Assembly (NCBI GenBank): GCA_964353015.1
Contig: CAYGUA010000006.1
Location: 129,970 to 193,969 of the forward strand
Direction of reading: 5' to 3'
DNA: 64,000 nt
Source: JAMZMI01 sp964353015
Lineage (GTDB): Bacteria > Bacteroidota > Bacteroidia > Cytophagales > Cyclobacteriaceae
Below are positions 46,480-55,253 of this stretch, one piece after another; within the stretch, counting starts at the first letter, position 1; the number at the start of each line of letters is the position of its first letter. The notes under the pieces are model-generated. The model saw only the letters and a list, made by a program, of their open reading frames with translations, did no database searches and was not told the DNA's origin. A program made the translations under genes and the position numbers.

Positions 46480-47727
46480 TTATAATTTATCTAATTTAAA
46501 AAGTGACCTTCTACCTTCTTTAGTGAATGAATTCTTAACCACCCCATAATAAACTTCAAGAGCATCACCTGCAAGAGCCACAGCGAAAGTTGCAACACCT
46601 AATTCTACTTTATATAAAGCAACATCAAGTATATAAATCATCATGTAGACTAAAACTGCGATCTCAATAAGCTGGAATAGTTTGGTCAATCCATCATACC
46701 ACTTAGGAAGCTTCTTGTATATTAGCGAAAACAATGCCACATTTAGAAAACATAAAATGATTGCTAAAAGTAGCCCTTGTTCCTGTGTCATGGCATCAAT
46801 ATAATCTTGATTTAAAATCATAGAAATAGCATTCGCATGAACTACGCCACCGTACATATCCGGAAATGCTCTACCAATATATTTTTGATTGAGAGGAGTG
46901 TAAAATTTATCTTCAAAGGATTCACGATCTCCCAAATATTTACCCAAATAACAAAACATGACAATTTTGCCTTCAATCATCTCGGGCACAAAATTTTCAC
47001 CAAACACATCAGGCACATCCAATGCATAATATTTGATTCCAAATTTTGTGGCACCATAATCCAAGACATTGCCTCTGTAATTAATCACTTCATACAAATT
47101 GTCTCTTTCAAGAAACTGACTTGCCTTTGCCGAATCAAGATAACTCGCAAGTTTCACTGAAAAGGCGTGTCTTTCAATCCCAGCGACAGTTTGCTTCGGA
47201 ACAAATTGTCGACACATTTTAAGATCTTCCTGAACCTCAGCATCCGTATCCAAATTCACAAAGGCATTGCTTGTGGCAAATTGATTGAAGCCTTCCCACG
47301 AATATGCCATTGAATCTTGCTCCGGGTCAGTAGGATGCAAAATAAGCTTTGAAGCCAAAACCAAATTTTCTACACTGGCCATACCTTCCATAAGCATCTG
47401 ATCACCCAATGTATCTTCCTTCGGATTATAAAAAAATGAATCGATTCCAATCACAGCTGGATTATATTGACTTATAATTTGAAGCATCATTCCGATTTCA
47501 CCTCTACTCAATGTCCCTATATTTACAAGCACAACTCGCTCATCTGCTACAGGATCATTTCTTAATTGCGAAAACACAACATCTGTCACCTCCATGTCAC
47601 CAAAGGCTTCACCAATAGGATCAAAAACGTCGAATATTTTGAAGGCTGTGGCAGAACTAAAAAGTCCCATCAATCCGAAGATGAAAAGGGTACCAAGAAT
47701 TACGTCTAACCAGAATTTTTTGAACAT
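46480..47727 (-). CDS. CHASE2-domain membrane protein without an output domain
   Basis: The 415-residue protein has one N-terminal membrane helix (about 7-27) and a large periplasmic domain with CHASE2 features (VVLVNIGTLSRGEIGMMLQIISQ, AVIGIDSFF, EGKIVMFCYLGKYLGDRESFEDKFYTPLN, MYGGVVHANAISMIL). Three C-terminal helices follow (about 318-395), ending in a short basic tail (FTKEGRRSLFKLDKL). CHASE2 is an extracellular sensor normally attached to a kinase, cyclase or GGDEF domain; here none follows. Pairing with the FecR-like gene suggests signalling through a protein partner. Confidence 0.82.
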   Translation of the reverse strand: MFKKFWLDVILGTLFIFGLMGLFSSATAFKIFDVFDPIGEAFGDMEVTDVVFSQLRNDPVADERVVLVNIGTLSRGEIGMMLQIISQYNPAVIGIDSFFYNPKEDTLGDQMLMEGMASVENLVLASKLILHPTDPEQDSMAYSWEGFNQFATSNAFVNLDTDAEVQEDLKMCRQFVPKQTVAGIERHAFSVKLASYLDSAKASQFLERDNLYEVINYRGNVLDYGATKFGIKYYALDVPDVFGENFVPEMIEGKIVMFCYLGKYLGDRESFEDKFYTPLNQKYIGRAFPDMYGGVVHANAISMILNQDYIDAMTQEQGLLLAIILCFLNVALFSLIYKKLPKWYDGLTKLFQLIEIAVLVYMMIYILDVALYKVELGVATFAVALAGDALEVYYGVVKNSFTKEGRRSLFKLDKL

Positions 47728-47879
47728 GATTTAGAATTTAGCGGGTGTTAAATTAGATTGATTACCCGCAATTAAGATTCATTATCTTAAATGATCAATT
47801 CAAAAGTAATAAAAATTAGTATAATATAATTTTTTATTGAAATAAATCAATTTTTTTTCAATTTTATGAAAACGAACCA

Positions 47880-48866
47880 ATGGCTCAAAAGGTTTTGAAG
47901 AAACAAACTAGCAAAGATTTGATACAAGGTGTATTAGATGGTAACCGTCTGATGCTCAGTAAAGCAATTACATTGATTGAAAGTCGAAAACCTCAAGATC
48001 AAGTAGAGGCAGCTGCGGTCATTGATGAATTATTGAAAAATAAATCAAAAAGTTTTCGAATGGGGATAACTGGAGTGCCCGGTGTTGGTAAAAGCACCTT
48101 CGTTGAGACCTTTGGCATGTTGGCGATTGAGCATGGTAAAAAGGTAGCTGTGTTATCAGTGGACCCAAGTTCTAAACTAAGTAATGGAAGCATTTTAGGA
48201 GACAAAACCCGAATGACTGAATTGTCGCAACATGACAGGGCTTTTATCAGACCTTCTCCTTCTGGAAACTATACAGGAGGAATTGCACAAAAATCAAGAG
48301 AAACCATCATGCTTTGCGAAGCGGCCGGATTTGATTTGATAATTGTCGAGACTATGGGCGTAGGACAGGCTGAAGTCAATTTAAAAGACATGGTAGACTT
48401 TTACCTGGTATTGATGCTTGCTGGTGGAGGTGATGAGCTTCAAGGCATCAAAAGAGGCATAATGGAAATGGCAGATGCGATCGCTATAAATAAGGCTGAT
48501 GGCTCCAATTATCAATCAGCATTATTAGCAAAAAAGCATTTTGAAAATGCTTTGCATTATTTCCCTGCACATGAAAATGGATGGTCAGTACCTGTTGAAA
48601 TATGTTCTGCACTTGAAAGTACTGGGATTGATGTCATTTGGGAAAACACGATCAACTTTCAAAAACATATCGAATCCAATGGATGGTTTGATAAAAACAG
48701 GCAAAAACAAAATGTTTACTGGATGAATGAATTAATTGATGCGGAATTGAAATCAAGATTTTATGGTGACTCGGAGATAAAGTCTAAATTAAATTTATTA
48801 ACTGAAAAAGTAAAAAACGGGACAATTTCTTCCAGGAGCGCGCTGAATCAAATTTTCAAGAATTAG
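47880..48866 (+). CDS. meaB: MeaB/ArgK-type GTPase, methylmalonyl-CoA mutase chaperone
   Basis: MeaB protects and reloads the B12 cofactor of methylmalonyl-CoA mutase. The 328-residue G3E GTPase has Walker A GVPGVGKS (residues 65-72), the switch segment VETMGVGQAEVNLKDMVDFY, AINKADG as base-recognition motif, and a helical C-terminus for dimerisation. Nearness to the mutase gene supports the mutase assignment, although a two-gene reverse-strand block separates them. Its stop overlaps that of the ArsC-like gene by four bases. Confidence 0.95.
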   Translation: MAQKVLKKQTSKDLIQGVLDGNRLMLSKAITLIESRKPQDQVEAAAVIDELLKNKSKSFRMGITGVPGVGKSTFVETFGMLAIEHGKKVAVLSVDPSSKLSNGSILGDKTRMTELSQHDRAFIRPSPSGNYTGGIAQKSRETIMLCEAAGFDLIIVETMGVGQAEVNLKDMVDFYLVLMLAGGGDELQGIKRGIMEMADAIAINKADGSNYQSALLAKKHFENALHYFPAHENGWSVPVEICSALESTGIDVIWENTINFQKHIESNGWFDKNRQKQNVYWMNELIDAELKSRFYGDSEIKSKLNLLTEKVKNGTISSRSALNQIFKN

Positions 48867-49213
48867 CCAAGTTTAGCTTTGACTGCTTCAACATTCTTCT
48901 TTGAATTTCCAATAAAAATTTCGTCATCAATAATAAAGACAGGGCGCTTCAAAAAAGTGTATTCTTCAAGAATGTAATTTTTATAATCCTCTTCCTGAAG
49001 GTTTTTATCCTTTAGTCCTAAAGATTTGTATTTCATGGCCACTCTAGAAAACAGGGCTTCATATGATCCGGCCATTTCCTTCATTTCAATCAACTGTACA
49101 TCTGTTATTTTTTCTGATCTAATATCCTGCTGAATAAAATCTTCCCCAACCCCTACTTCCTTCATAATGCGCTGACAGGTGCTACAAGTTGACAGATAAT
49201 ATATTTTTTTCAT
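48863..49213 (-). CDS. ArsC/Spx-family thioredoxin-fold protein
   Basis: The 116-residue protein has the ArsC-like start IYYLSTCSTCQRIM, with Cys10 and Cys13 forming a CxxC. It also has the family's late strand FLKRPVFIIDDEIFIG, including the cis-Pro after RP. True glutaredoxin-coupled arsenate reductases have a Cys-x5-Arg-x-type site and an RxP motif; the present form could be an arsenate reductase, a Spx-like regulator or a general disulfide protein. It is divergent from the glycosyltransferase operon, whose last gene belongs to a family named for arsenosugar synthesis, an interesting but weak link. Confidence 0.8.
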   Translation of the reverse strand: MKKIYYLSTCSTCQRIMKEVGVGEDFIQQDIRSEKITDVQLIEMKEMAGSYEALFSRVAMKYKSLGLKDKNLQEEDYKNYILEEYTFLKRPVFIIDDEIFIGNSKKNVEAVKAKLG

Positions 49214-49378
49214 GATTCCGTTTTTTCGCCAAAACTAATACCTCTTGTTGAAATTTATCAATTCAACGATGCATACCTATTTAGTTTGTCATTTTTATAA
49301 ACTCAATAATTTGTCTATGATTTGACAAAGCCATTACACTACAAACTTTTAGCTTTGGCTTTCTTTAATTTAGAATAA

Positions 49379-50071
49379 TTGATCCAAACAGATATCCGGG
49401 TAATTATACCCGCTTTTAACGAGCAAAATGCAGTTGGCCTGGTGGTCGATGAAATTCCAAAAGAATGGGTCAGAGAAATCATCGTAGTTGACAATGGCTC
49501 TAATGACCACACATTTGAGACAGCCGCGGCACATGGTGCTACTGCCCTTCGGGAACCCAGAAAAGGTTACGGGCAAGCGTGCATAAAAGGCATGGAGCAT
49601 ATTGCACAATCGTCAACCAAACCTGATATTGTCGTGTTTTTAGATGGGGATCATTCTGACTTTCCTGAGCAAATCCCATCTTTGGTTCAGCCTATACTTG
49701 ATGGAAAAGTTGATATGGTAATTGGTTCGAGGGCACTTGGAACTAAGGAAAAAGGGAGCATGACAATTCCACAGGTATTTGGCAATTGGCTGGCTACTTC
49801 AATGATAAAATGGTTTTACGGTGTGAAATACACTGACCTAGGACCTTTCAGAGCAATACGCTATTCCACTTTAGTGAATATTGACATGAAAGACACCAAC
49901 TTTGGTTGGACTGTAGAAATGCAACTCAAAGTAGCCAAGGCAGGACTGCAATCCATGGATGTTCCTGTAAATTACAGACGGAGAATCGGTATTTCAAAAG
50001 TTTCTGGAACCGTGAAAGGTACGATCATGGCAGGATATAAAATCATTTACACAATATTCAAATATTTGTAA
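49379..50071 (+). CDS. GT2 family glycosyltransferase, DPM1/polyprenyl-phosphate type
   Basis: The 230-residue protein begins at a TTG (49379), since the next ATG lies inside the domain. GT-A motifs are IIPAFNEQNAVG, VDNGSNDHTFE and the DxD-like FLDGDHSDFPEQ, followed by VIGSRALG, TDLGPFRAIRY and RRRIGISKVSGT. It has no long membrane anchor. By pattern it resembles dolichyl/undecaprenyl-phosphate mannosyl- or glucosyltransferases. It is first in a five-gene run in which the second gene starts after three bases and the rest overlap, consistent with assembly of a lipid-linked or surface glycan. Confidence 0.88.
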   Translation: MIQTDIRVIIPAFNEQNAVGLVVDEIPKEWVREIIVVDNGSNDHTFETAAAHGATALREPRKGYGQACIKGMEHIAQSSTKPDIVVFLDGDHSDFPEQIPSLVQPILDGKVDMVIGSRALGTKEKGSMTIPQVFGNWLATSMIKWFYGVKYTDLGPFRAIRYSTLVNIDMKDTNFGWTVEMQLKVAKAGLQSMDVPVNYRRRIGISKVSGTVKGTIMAGYKIIYTIFKYL

Positions 50072-50074
50072 CTT

Positions 50075-51526
50075 ATGGTGTGGATCATTTTGATTGGATA
50101 TTCAGTTGCTCTGACGGTCATTTGCGCTTTCAGTCTGGAGCAATTTAATCTGGCGATGATTTACAGACGTTTCGATAAACAGAAATTCCCTTCACCAAAA
50201 TCTCTAATATCCTATCCAAAGGTCACGGTTCAGCTTCCTGTTTTCAATGAAAAATACGTGATTGAGCGACTTATTAATTGTGTATGCCAACTTGAATATC
50301 CAAAAGATAAAATTGAAATTCAGGTACTCGATGACTCCACTGATGAAACGAGAGAATTGACAAAAGCGAGAGTCAACTATTGGAAAGCTCAAGAGATAAA
50401 TATTTCACAGATTCGTCGTGATAACAGAGTTGGATTCAAGGCAGGTGCCCTCGCCTATGGCCTTGAAAGAGCATCGGGTGAATTTATTGCAATCTTCGAT
50501 GCGGATTTTTTACCCCAATCGGATTTCCTGATTAAAACATTGCCGCATTTTGAAGAAAGCGTTGGCATGGTACAGACAAAATGGGGCCATATCAATGAAG
50601 ATTACAGCATTCTCACAAGAATGCAGGCCTTTGGTCTAAATGCACATTTCACCATAGAACAAACAGGCAGAGCTTCGTCTGGGAAATTTATGAATTTTAA
50701 TGGAACGGCTGGTATTTGGCGTAAAAAATGCATCGAAGAAGCTGGTGGTTGGCAACACGATACGTTAACTGAGGATTTGGACTTAAGCTACCGTGCACAG
50801 ATTAAAGGGTGGAATTTTGTTTTTATGGAAGACATAGTGACTCCAGCCGAATTGCCAGTAATTGTGCCCGCTATAAAATCCCAACAATACAGATGGAACA
50901 AAGGTGCTGCCGAAACTGCACGAAAAAATCTATTCAACATCTTAAAATCAAAAATTAGCGCTTCGATAAAATTTCATGCTGCGATGCATTTGCTGAATTC
51001 CTCAGTTTTTATTTTTCTAATCATTGCCGCTGTGCTTTCATTACCTATGTTGTATTTGAAAGCTTCCCACCCGAATATGAAACTCGTCTTTGATATGGGT
51101 TCCGTTTTCATCATTGGATTTTTAGCCATGGGCTTTTTCTATTGGACATCCTCGAAATCAAACAGACCGAACAAAACTGCATCCTATTATTTATTTCATT
51201 TTCCCTTGTTTATCATATTCAGCATGGGCTTGAGTCTACATAATGCTATCGCGGTGACGGAGGGATATCTTGGCGTCAAGTCCCCGTTTGTGAGAACGCC
51301 GAAATTTGCCATCAAATCAAAATCTGATTCCTGGAAAGGAAATATTTATCTGAAAAATGCACTCTCACCTGTTACAATAATAGAAGGACTTTTATCATTC
51401 TGTTTTGGGTTTGGTGTGGCTTATGGGGTTTGGATTGGTGATTATGGACTGATTCTTTTCCATTTTATGCTGGCACTTGGCTTTGGCACTGTGTTTATCT
51501 ACTCTATCTCTTCATTAAATGAATAA
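50075..51526 (+). CDS. Membrane GT2 glycosyltransferase, cellulose/mannan synthase-like
   Basis: The 483-residue protein has an N-terminal membrane helix and a processive-type GT2 domain: TVQLPVFNEKYV, LDDSTDET, the FDADFLPQ acceptor motif, TEDLDLSYRA, and the QxxRW-like QQYRWNKGA. Four C-terminal membrane helices follow. It resembles bacterial CslA/cellulose-synthase-like enzymes and ceramide glucosyltransferase-like proteins, so it may add one sugar to a lipid or polymerise a beta-glycan. The next gene starts eight bases before its stop. Confidence 0.88.
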   Translation: MVWIILIGYSVALTVICAFSLEQFNLAMIYRRFDKQKFPSPKSLISYPKVTVQLPVFNEKYVIERLINCVCQLEYPKDKIEIQVLDDSTDETRELTKARVNYWKAQEINISQIRRDNRVGFKAGALAYGLERASGEFIAIFDADFLPQSDFLIKTLPHFEESVGMVQTKWGHINEDYSILTRMQAFGLNAHFTIEQTGRASSGKFMNFNGTAGIWRKKCIEEAGGWQHDTLTEDLDLSYRAQIKGWNFVFMEDIVTPAELPVIVPAIKSQQYRWNKGAAETARKNLFNILKSKISASIKFHAAMHLLNSSVFIFLIIAAVLSLPMLYLKASHPNMKLVFDMGSVFIIGFLAMGFFYWTSSKSNRPNKTASYYLFHFPLFIIFSMGLSLHNAIAVTEGYLGVKSPFVRTPKFAIKSKSDSWKGNIYLKNALSPVTIIEGLLSFCFGFGVAYGVWIGDYGLILFHFMLALGFGTVFIYSISSLNE

Positions 51527-52829
51527 GTCCAATCAATCGGCTTATTACACCCTAATATTCATTTTTGTCGCATCTATTTCGACAATTGGACTTCTGATTG
51601 AAAGGCATCAAAGCGGGATTTTAGGATTCGCATATTTTTCAGCTTTTTTCAGTTACTTCTGGCTCGTCAGATTTCACCGTGATTCACGCTTTCTTTTTTC
51701 ATTAGGAATTTTCGCACGGTTGATGCTCTTTTTGAGCTTGCCCACCTTATCAGATGACATTTATAGATTTATTTGGGATGGACGGATCTTAGATAATGGA
51801 CTAAATCCTTATGCGCATTTACCTCAATTCTATCTGAATCAAGATAATTTGGTTGGATTGGATCAATTGCTTTTTGATCGACTTAATTCAAAGCCATATT
51901 TCACTATTTATCCACCATTGAATCAATTGAAATTTTGGCTCAGTGTGCATTTCGGGAATGACAGTTTTTTGATCACAGCCAATATCATTCGCACCTTGAT
52001 TCTTGCAGCTGATATTGGCTCATTTTTATTACTTAGAAAAATTCTGCTTAATCATAAGCTTGAAGCAAATCTTTCATTTTGGTTTTTATTAAATCCGTTA
52101 ATCATTCTCGAATTCACAGGTAATATCCATTTTGAAGCCTTTGTGATTTTTTTCATTTTGCTTGCTTTATTTCTTCTGCGCAGCAAAAAACTGATGGCAG
52201 GAAGTTTGGCTCTGGGAGGCGCAATTGCAACCAAACTCCTTCCGATGATCTTTCTCCCAGCCATGCTATTTAGATACAAATGGAAAAAAGGAATCCTCAT
52301 GGTGTCACTCGCGCTGATTGCTACAGCTTTGACTTTCATTCCAATAATTTCAACTGAAACGATTTCAAATCTGGAAACCAGCTTTGATCTTTATTTCCGG
52401 AAATTTGAGTTCAATGCAAGCATTTATTTCATTTTACGAGAGATCGGATTCTTTATGACAGGCTATAATATTATCGATCAGCTCGGACCGGCGCTCTCGG
52501 TATTGGATATTATCGCCATTATTTCTCTTGCTATTTTTGGTAATCGAGCAGGTTGGAAAATCGAGAAAATATGGCTTTTTATCCTTTTCACTCATTTATT
52601 ACTCTCCACCACGGTTCACCCATGGTACACGCTTCCACTGATTCCACTAGGATTGATAGCTGGTTATTATTTTCCAATACTTTGGTCGCTGATGATTTTT
52701 AGCACCTATTTTGGATATAGCCAGTCAGGATTTGAACTATCTCCAATTTGGGTCGTTTTTGAGTACGGAAGTGTTTTTACTTTTCTCATTTTTGAAATTT
52801 TAAATAAAAGAAATGAATCGTTCGGTTAG
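51519..52829 (+). CDS. GT-C membrane glycosyltransferase (mannosyltransferase-like)
   Basis: The 436-residue protein has about 11 to 12 membrane helices. After the first helices comes the GT-C signature SDDIYRFIWDGRILDNGLNPYAHLP, with the acidic pair thought to act in catalysis, and later NPLIILEFTGNIHFEAFVIFF. These are typical of polyprenyl-phosphate-sugar-dependent mannosyltransferases. It would use the lipid-linked sugar made by a DPM1-type enzyme such as the first gene of the operon. The next gene overlaps by 17 bases. Confidence 0.85.
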   Translation: MNKSNQSAYYTLIFIFVASISTIGLLIERHQSGILGFAYFSAFFSYFWLVRFHRDSRFLFSLGIFARLMLFLSLPTLSDDIYRFIWDGRILDNGLNPYAHLPQFYLNQDNLVGLDQLLFDRLNSKPYFTIYPPLNQLKFWLSVHFGNDSFLITANIIRTLILAADIGSFLLLRKILLNHKLEANLSFWFLLNPLIILEFTGNIHFEAFVIFFILLALFLLRSKKLMAGSLALGGAIATKLLPMIFLPAMLFRYKWKKGILMVSLALIATALTFIPIISTETISNLETSFDLYFRKFEFNASIYFILREIGFFMTGYNIIDQLGPALSVLDIIAIISLAIFGNRAGWKIEKIWLFILFTHLLLSTTVHPWYTLPLIPLGLIAGYYFPILWSLMIFSTYFGYSQSGFELSPIWVVFEYGSVFTFLIFEILNKRNESFG

Positions 52830-53310
52830 TGTAATATTTCTTATGTTTTTGATGTTCTCAGCTTGTGGTCAGAAATCATATGATAAAAAACTGGAAAGCT
52901 TGTATCGGAACACCGTTCCACTGATAAGCCCTGATTCATTATCATCCAAAATGGACACTAATAATCTATTGATCATTGATACGCGATCTATTGAGGAATA
53001 TGAAGTGAGCCATTTGAAGGGAGCACGTTTTCTCGATTACGATAACTATTCGGACGAAGATTTTAATAACATCCCAAAAGATACTGAAGTGATCGTCTAC
53101 TGCTCAGTAGGTTTTCGAAGCGAAAGAATTGGTGAAAAAATGCAAAAATTAGGATTTACTAATGTAAAAAACCTCTATGGGGGTATTTTTGAGTGGAAAA
53201 ACACCGATCACAATATTGTAAATGGAAATGGAACGCCAACGGACAGTGTGCATACGTACAACAAGGACTGGTCGCAGTGGCTAATAAAAGGAATCAAAAT
53301 TTATGAGTAA
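52813..53310 (+). CDS. Rhodanese-domain lipoprotein
   Basis: The 165-residue protein has a lipobox (FSAC at Cys18) and a single rhodanese domain: LIIDTRSIEEYEVSHLKGARFLDYD, then the active-site Cys97 in VYCSVGFRSE, and NLYGGIFEWKN. It should sit in the periplasm, attached to a membrane, and move sulfur or act on thiols. It overlaps both neighbours and so belongs to the glycan operon, where a sulfurtransferase is unexpected. Confidence 0.9.
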   Translation: MNRSVSVIFLMFLMFSACGQKSYDKKLESLYRNTVPLISPDSLSSKMDTNNLLIIDTRSIEEYEVSHLKGARFLDYDNYSDEDFNNIPKDTEVIVYCSVGFRSERIGEKMQKLGFTNVKNLYGGIFEWKNTDHNIVNGNGTPTDSVHTYNKDWSQWLIKGIKIYE

Positions 53311-53920
53311 AAACCTGCTGATAATTTTCGTGAAGAATCTCATCCCCGGGAGCGTAAAAACAAGATTGGCTGTCGAAATTGGAATCGAAGGAGCATTAGA
53401 TGTGTATCAATTTTTAGTTGAGTGCACATCCGAGATGGCAACTGAGGTAGAATCTGACAGAGTAGTTTATTATTCCGAATACATCGAATTAGGTGACGTT
53501 TTTGATCAGGAACTTTTCACCTTTCAAGTTCAAAGAGGAAACGATCTTGGTGTCAGAATGCTCAATGCCTTTAAGGATAGTTTTGCGCTGGGATATGATA
53601 AGGTAGTTGTCATTGGTTCGGATTGTTTTGAATTAAAATCAGATCACATAGAAGAAGCCTTTGATCATCTTGAAAACAATGAGATTGTGATCGGTCCTGC
53701 TTCAGATGGCGGATATTATTTATTGGGACTTACCAAGGAATATCCGGCTCTTTTTGAAAACAAAACGTATAGTCACAATAAAGTATTAAAAGAACTTCTT
53801 GCTGCCGTAGGTGCTCAGGATTTAAGTTTCGAGCTATTGCCTGAGCTGAATGATATCGATACACTTGATGATCTCAAAGAATCAGACATTGATTTTGAAT
53901 TTGTGAGCGAAGACGAGTGA
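53303..53920 (+). CDS. TIGR04282/DUF2064 family glycosyltransferase-like protein
   Basis: The 205-residue protein has the GT-A-like fold of the TIGR04282 family: the N-terminal VKNLIPGSVKTRLA, VVVIGSDCFELK (Asp-containing metal/nucleotide motif), IGPASDGGYYLLGL, and ELNDIDTLDDLKE. The family is named for its place in arsenosugar biosynthesis clusters, where it accompanies a GT2 enzyme and radical-SAM ArsS. Neither ArsS nor ArsM is in this window, so the biochemical role here is open. It is the last gene of the operon that begins at 49379. Confidence 0.85.
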   Translation: MSKNLLIIFVKNLIPGSVKTRLAVEIGIEGALDVYQFLVECTSEMATEVESDRVVYYSEYIELGDVFDQELFTFQVQRGNDLGVRMLNAFKDSFALGYDKVVVIGSDCFELKSDHIEEAFDHLENNEIVIGPASDGGYYLLGLTKEYPALFENKTYSHNKVLKELLAAVGAQDLSFELLPELNDIDTLDDLKESDIDFEFVSEDE

Positions 53921-53959
53921 TAAGCCCCCTTTTTTAGATTTAAACATGACTAAAAGATA

Positions 53960-55084
53960 GTGAAGTGGAATAATCTGCGGTATTTATTAACTACAGTTGG
54001 AATTCTGTTTATGACAGCAAGCTGTACTTTCAGCAGGACCATATTTTGGAATCTTGCCGGCCAGGAGGATATTAATAGATTCCCATCGAAATCAATTAAA
54101 GCAGATGACGAGCCTTTCAATTTTACAGATGCTCAGTCAAAACAAGAACTCTATATTGACCAATATTCAAGTGAAGGATCCAATGCGATTACTTTAAATA
54201 AATTTCTTGAAAATTTTAATCATAATATGGCATTCATTGTGATTAAAAACGATTCAGTCATATTTGAACGATACGCTGACAATTATTCCGACGAAAGCAT
54301 ATTTACAACATTTTCTGTTTCTAAATCCATCATCTCCATGCTGGTAGGTTTGGCATTGGAAGAAGGGAAAATCAAAAGTCTAAACGACCCCATTATAAAT
54401 TATATCCCTGAGCTTAAAGACAAGGGTTTTGATAAAATCACGATTGAACATTTGCTCAAGCACACCAGTGGAATTCGATTTAAGGAGCGCTATGTAAATC
54501 CTTTGGACAATGATGTTGCTCGTTATTATTATGGGAAAGATGTTTATAAGGCTATTGAGAAATTAAAGATTGAACATGAGCCCGGCCAGTCTTTTCATTA
54601 TCACAGCGCAAATACACAGTTGCTTGGGCTAATTCTCATCAATGCTACAGGTCAAGGAATTTCAGAATACTTCGAAACAAAAATCTGGTCGAAAATTGGT
54701 ACTGCGTCTGATGCCTCATGGAGCACTTACGAAAAACAGTCCGTAGAAAAGACCTTTTGCTGCTTTAATAGTACAGCCATAGACTTGGCCAAATTTGGCC
54801 GGCTGGTGATGAATGGTGGCAATTGGAATGGCGAGCAACTTATTCCAAAATCTTGGATCGACCAGACACATGAACGTGACATCACTGGTGGCAGTATTTG
54901 GGGATATCAGTACCATATGATTTTGGGCTTGAAAGAATATGGAGATTTTATGGCTCAAGGACTTTACGATCAATATATCTACATGATGCCAGAAAAAGAT
55001 ATAGTAATCGTTTCAGTGAATAACACTCATAAACCAACTGTAAATTGGCGATTAGTTTTTTTACAAATAGTTGATCAGCTCTGA
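53960..55084 (+). CDS. Beta-lactamase-fold serine hydrolase, lipoprotein
   Basis: The 374-residue protein starts at a GTG (53960). Its lipobox is TASC. Class C beta-lactamase/esterase motifs are present: nucleophile Ser119 and Lys122 in FSVSKS, the YHSANTQLLG motif as the YxN equivalent (Tyr-His-Ser, thus altered), and EHLLKHTSGIRF. Such proteins are usually peptidases, esterases or D-amino-acid amidases rather than resistance enzymes. It begins 39 bases after the glycan operon and could be co-transcribed, but no terminator is apparent. Confidence 0.88.
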   Translation: MKWNNLRYLLTTVGILFMTASCTFSRTIFWNLAGQEDINRFPSKSIKADDEPFNFTDAQSKQELYIDQYSSEGSNAITLNKFLENFNHNMAFIVIKNDSVIFERYADNYSDESIFTTFSVSKSIISMLVGLALEEGKIKSLNDPIINYIPELKDKGFDKITIEHLLKHTSGIRFKERYVNPLDNDVARYYYGKDVYKAIEKLKIEHEPGQSFHYHSANTQLLGLILINATGQGISEYFETKIWSKIGTASDASWSTYEKQSVEKTFCCFNSTAIDLAKFGRLVMNGGNWNGEQLIPKSWIDQTHERDITGGSIWGYQYHMILGLKEYGDFMAQGLYDQYIYMMPEKDIVIVSVNNTHKPTVNWRLVFLQIVDQL

Positions 55085-55253
55085 AGCAGAGGAACCTCTA
55101 TTGAAAATTCATCGTATTAAGTCAATTTGTCGATATTTCAGAAATAGATCCATTTATTGGGTATCATTCTACAGATTCACTTTGATTCTTAGCAGCAATT
55201 GCAATCATCAAAAGATTCAATTTTGCTTATCTTTTGATTTAGTATCATAAAAT

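Noticed and set aside
47739..47770. GCGGGT/ACCCGC inverted repeat upstream of the CHASE2 gene
   Set aside because: The arms are only six bases with a long loop; no consensus or second copy supports an operator.
53960..55084. Beta-lactam resistance gene
   Set aside because: Only the general class C fold motifs are present and the YxN motif is altered; a peptidase or esterase role is more likely.
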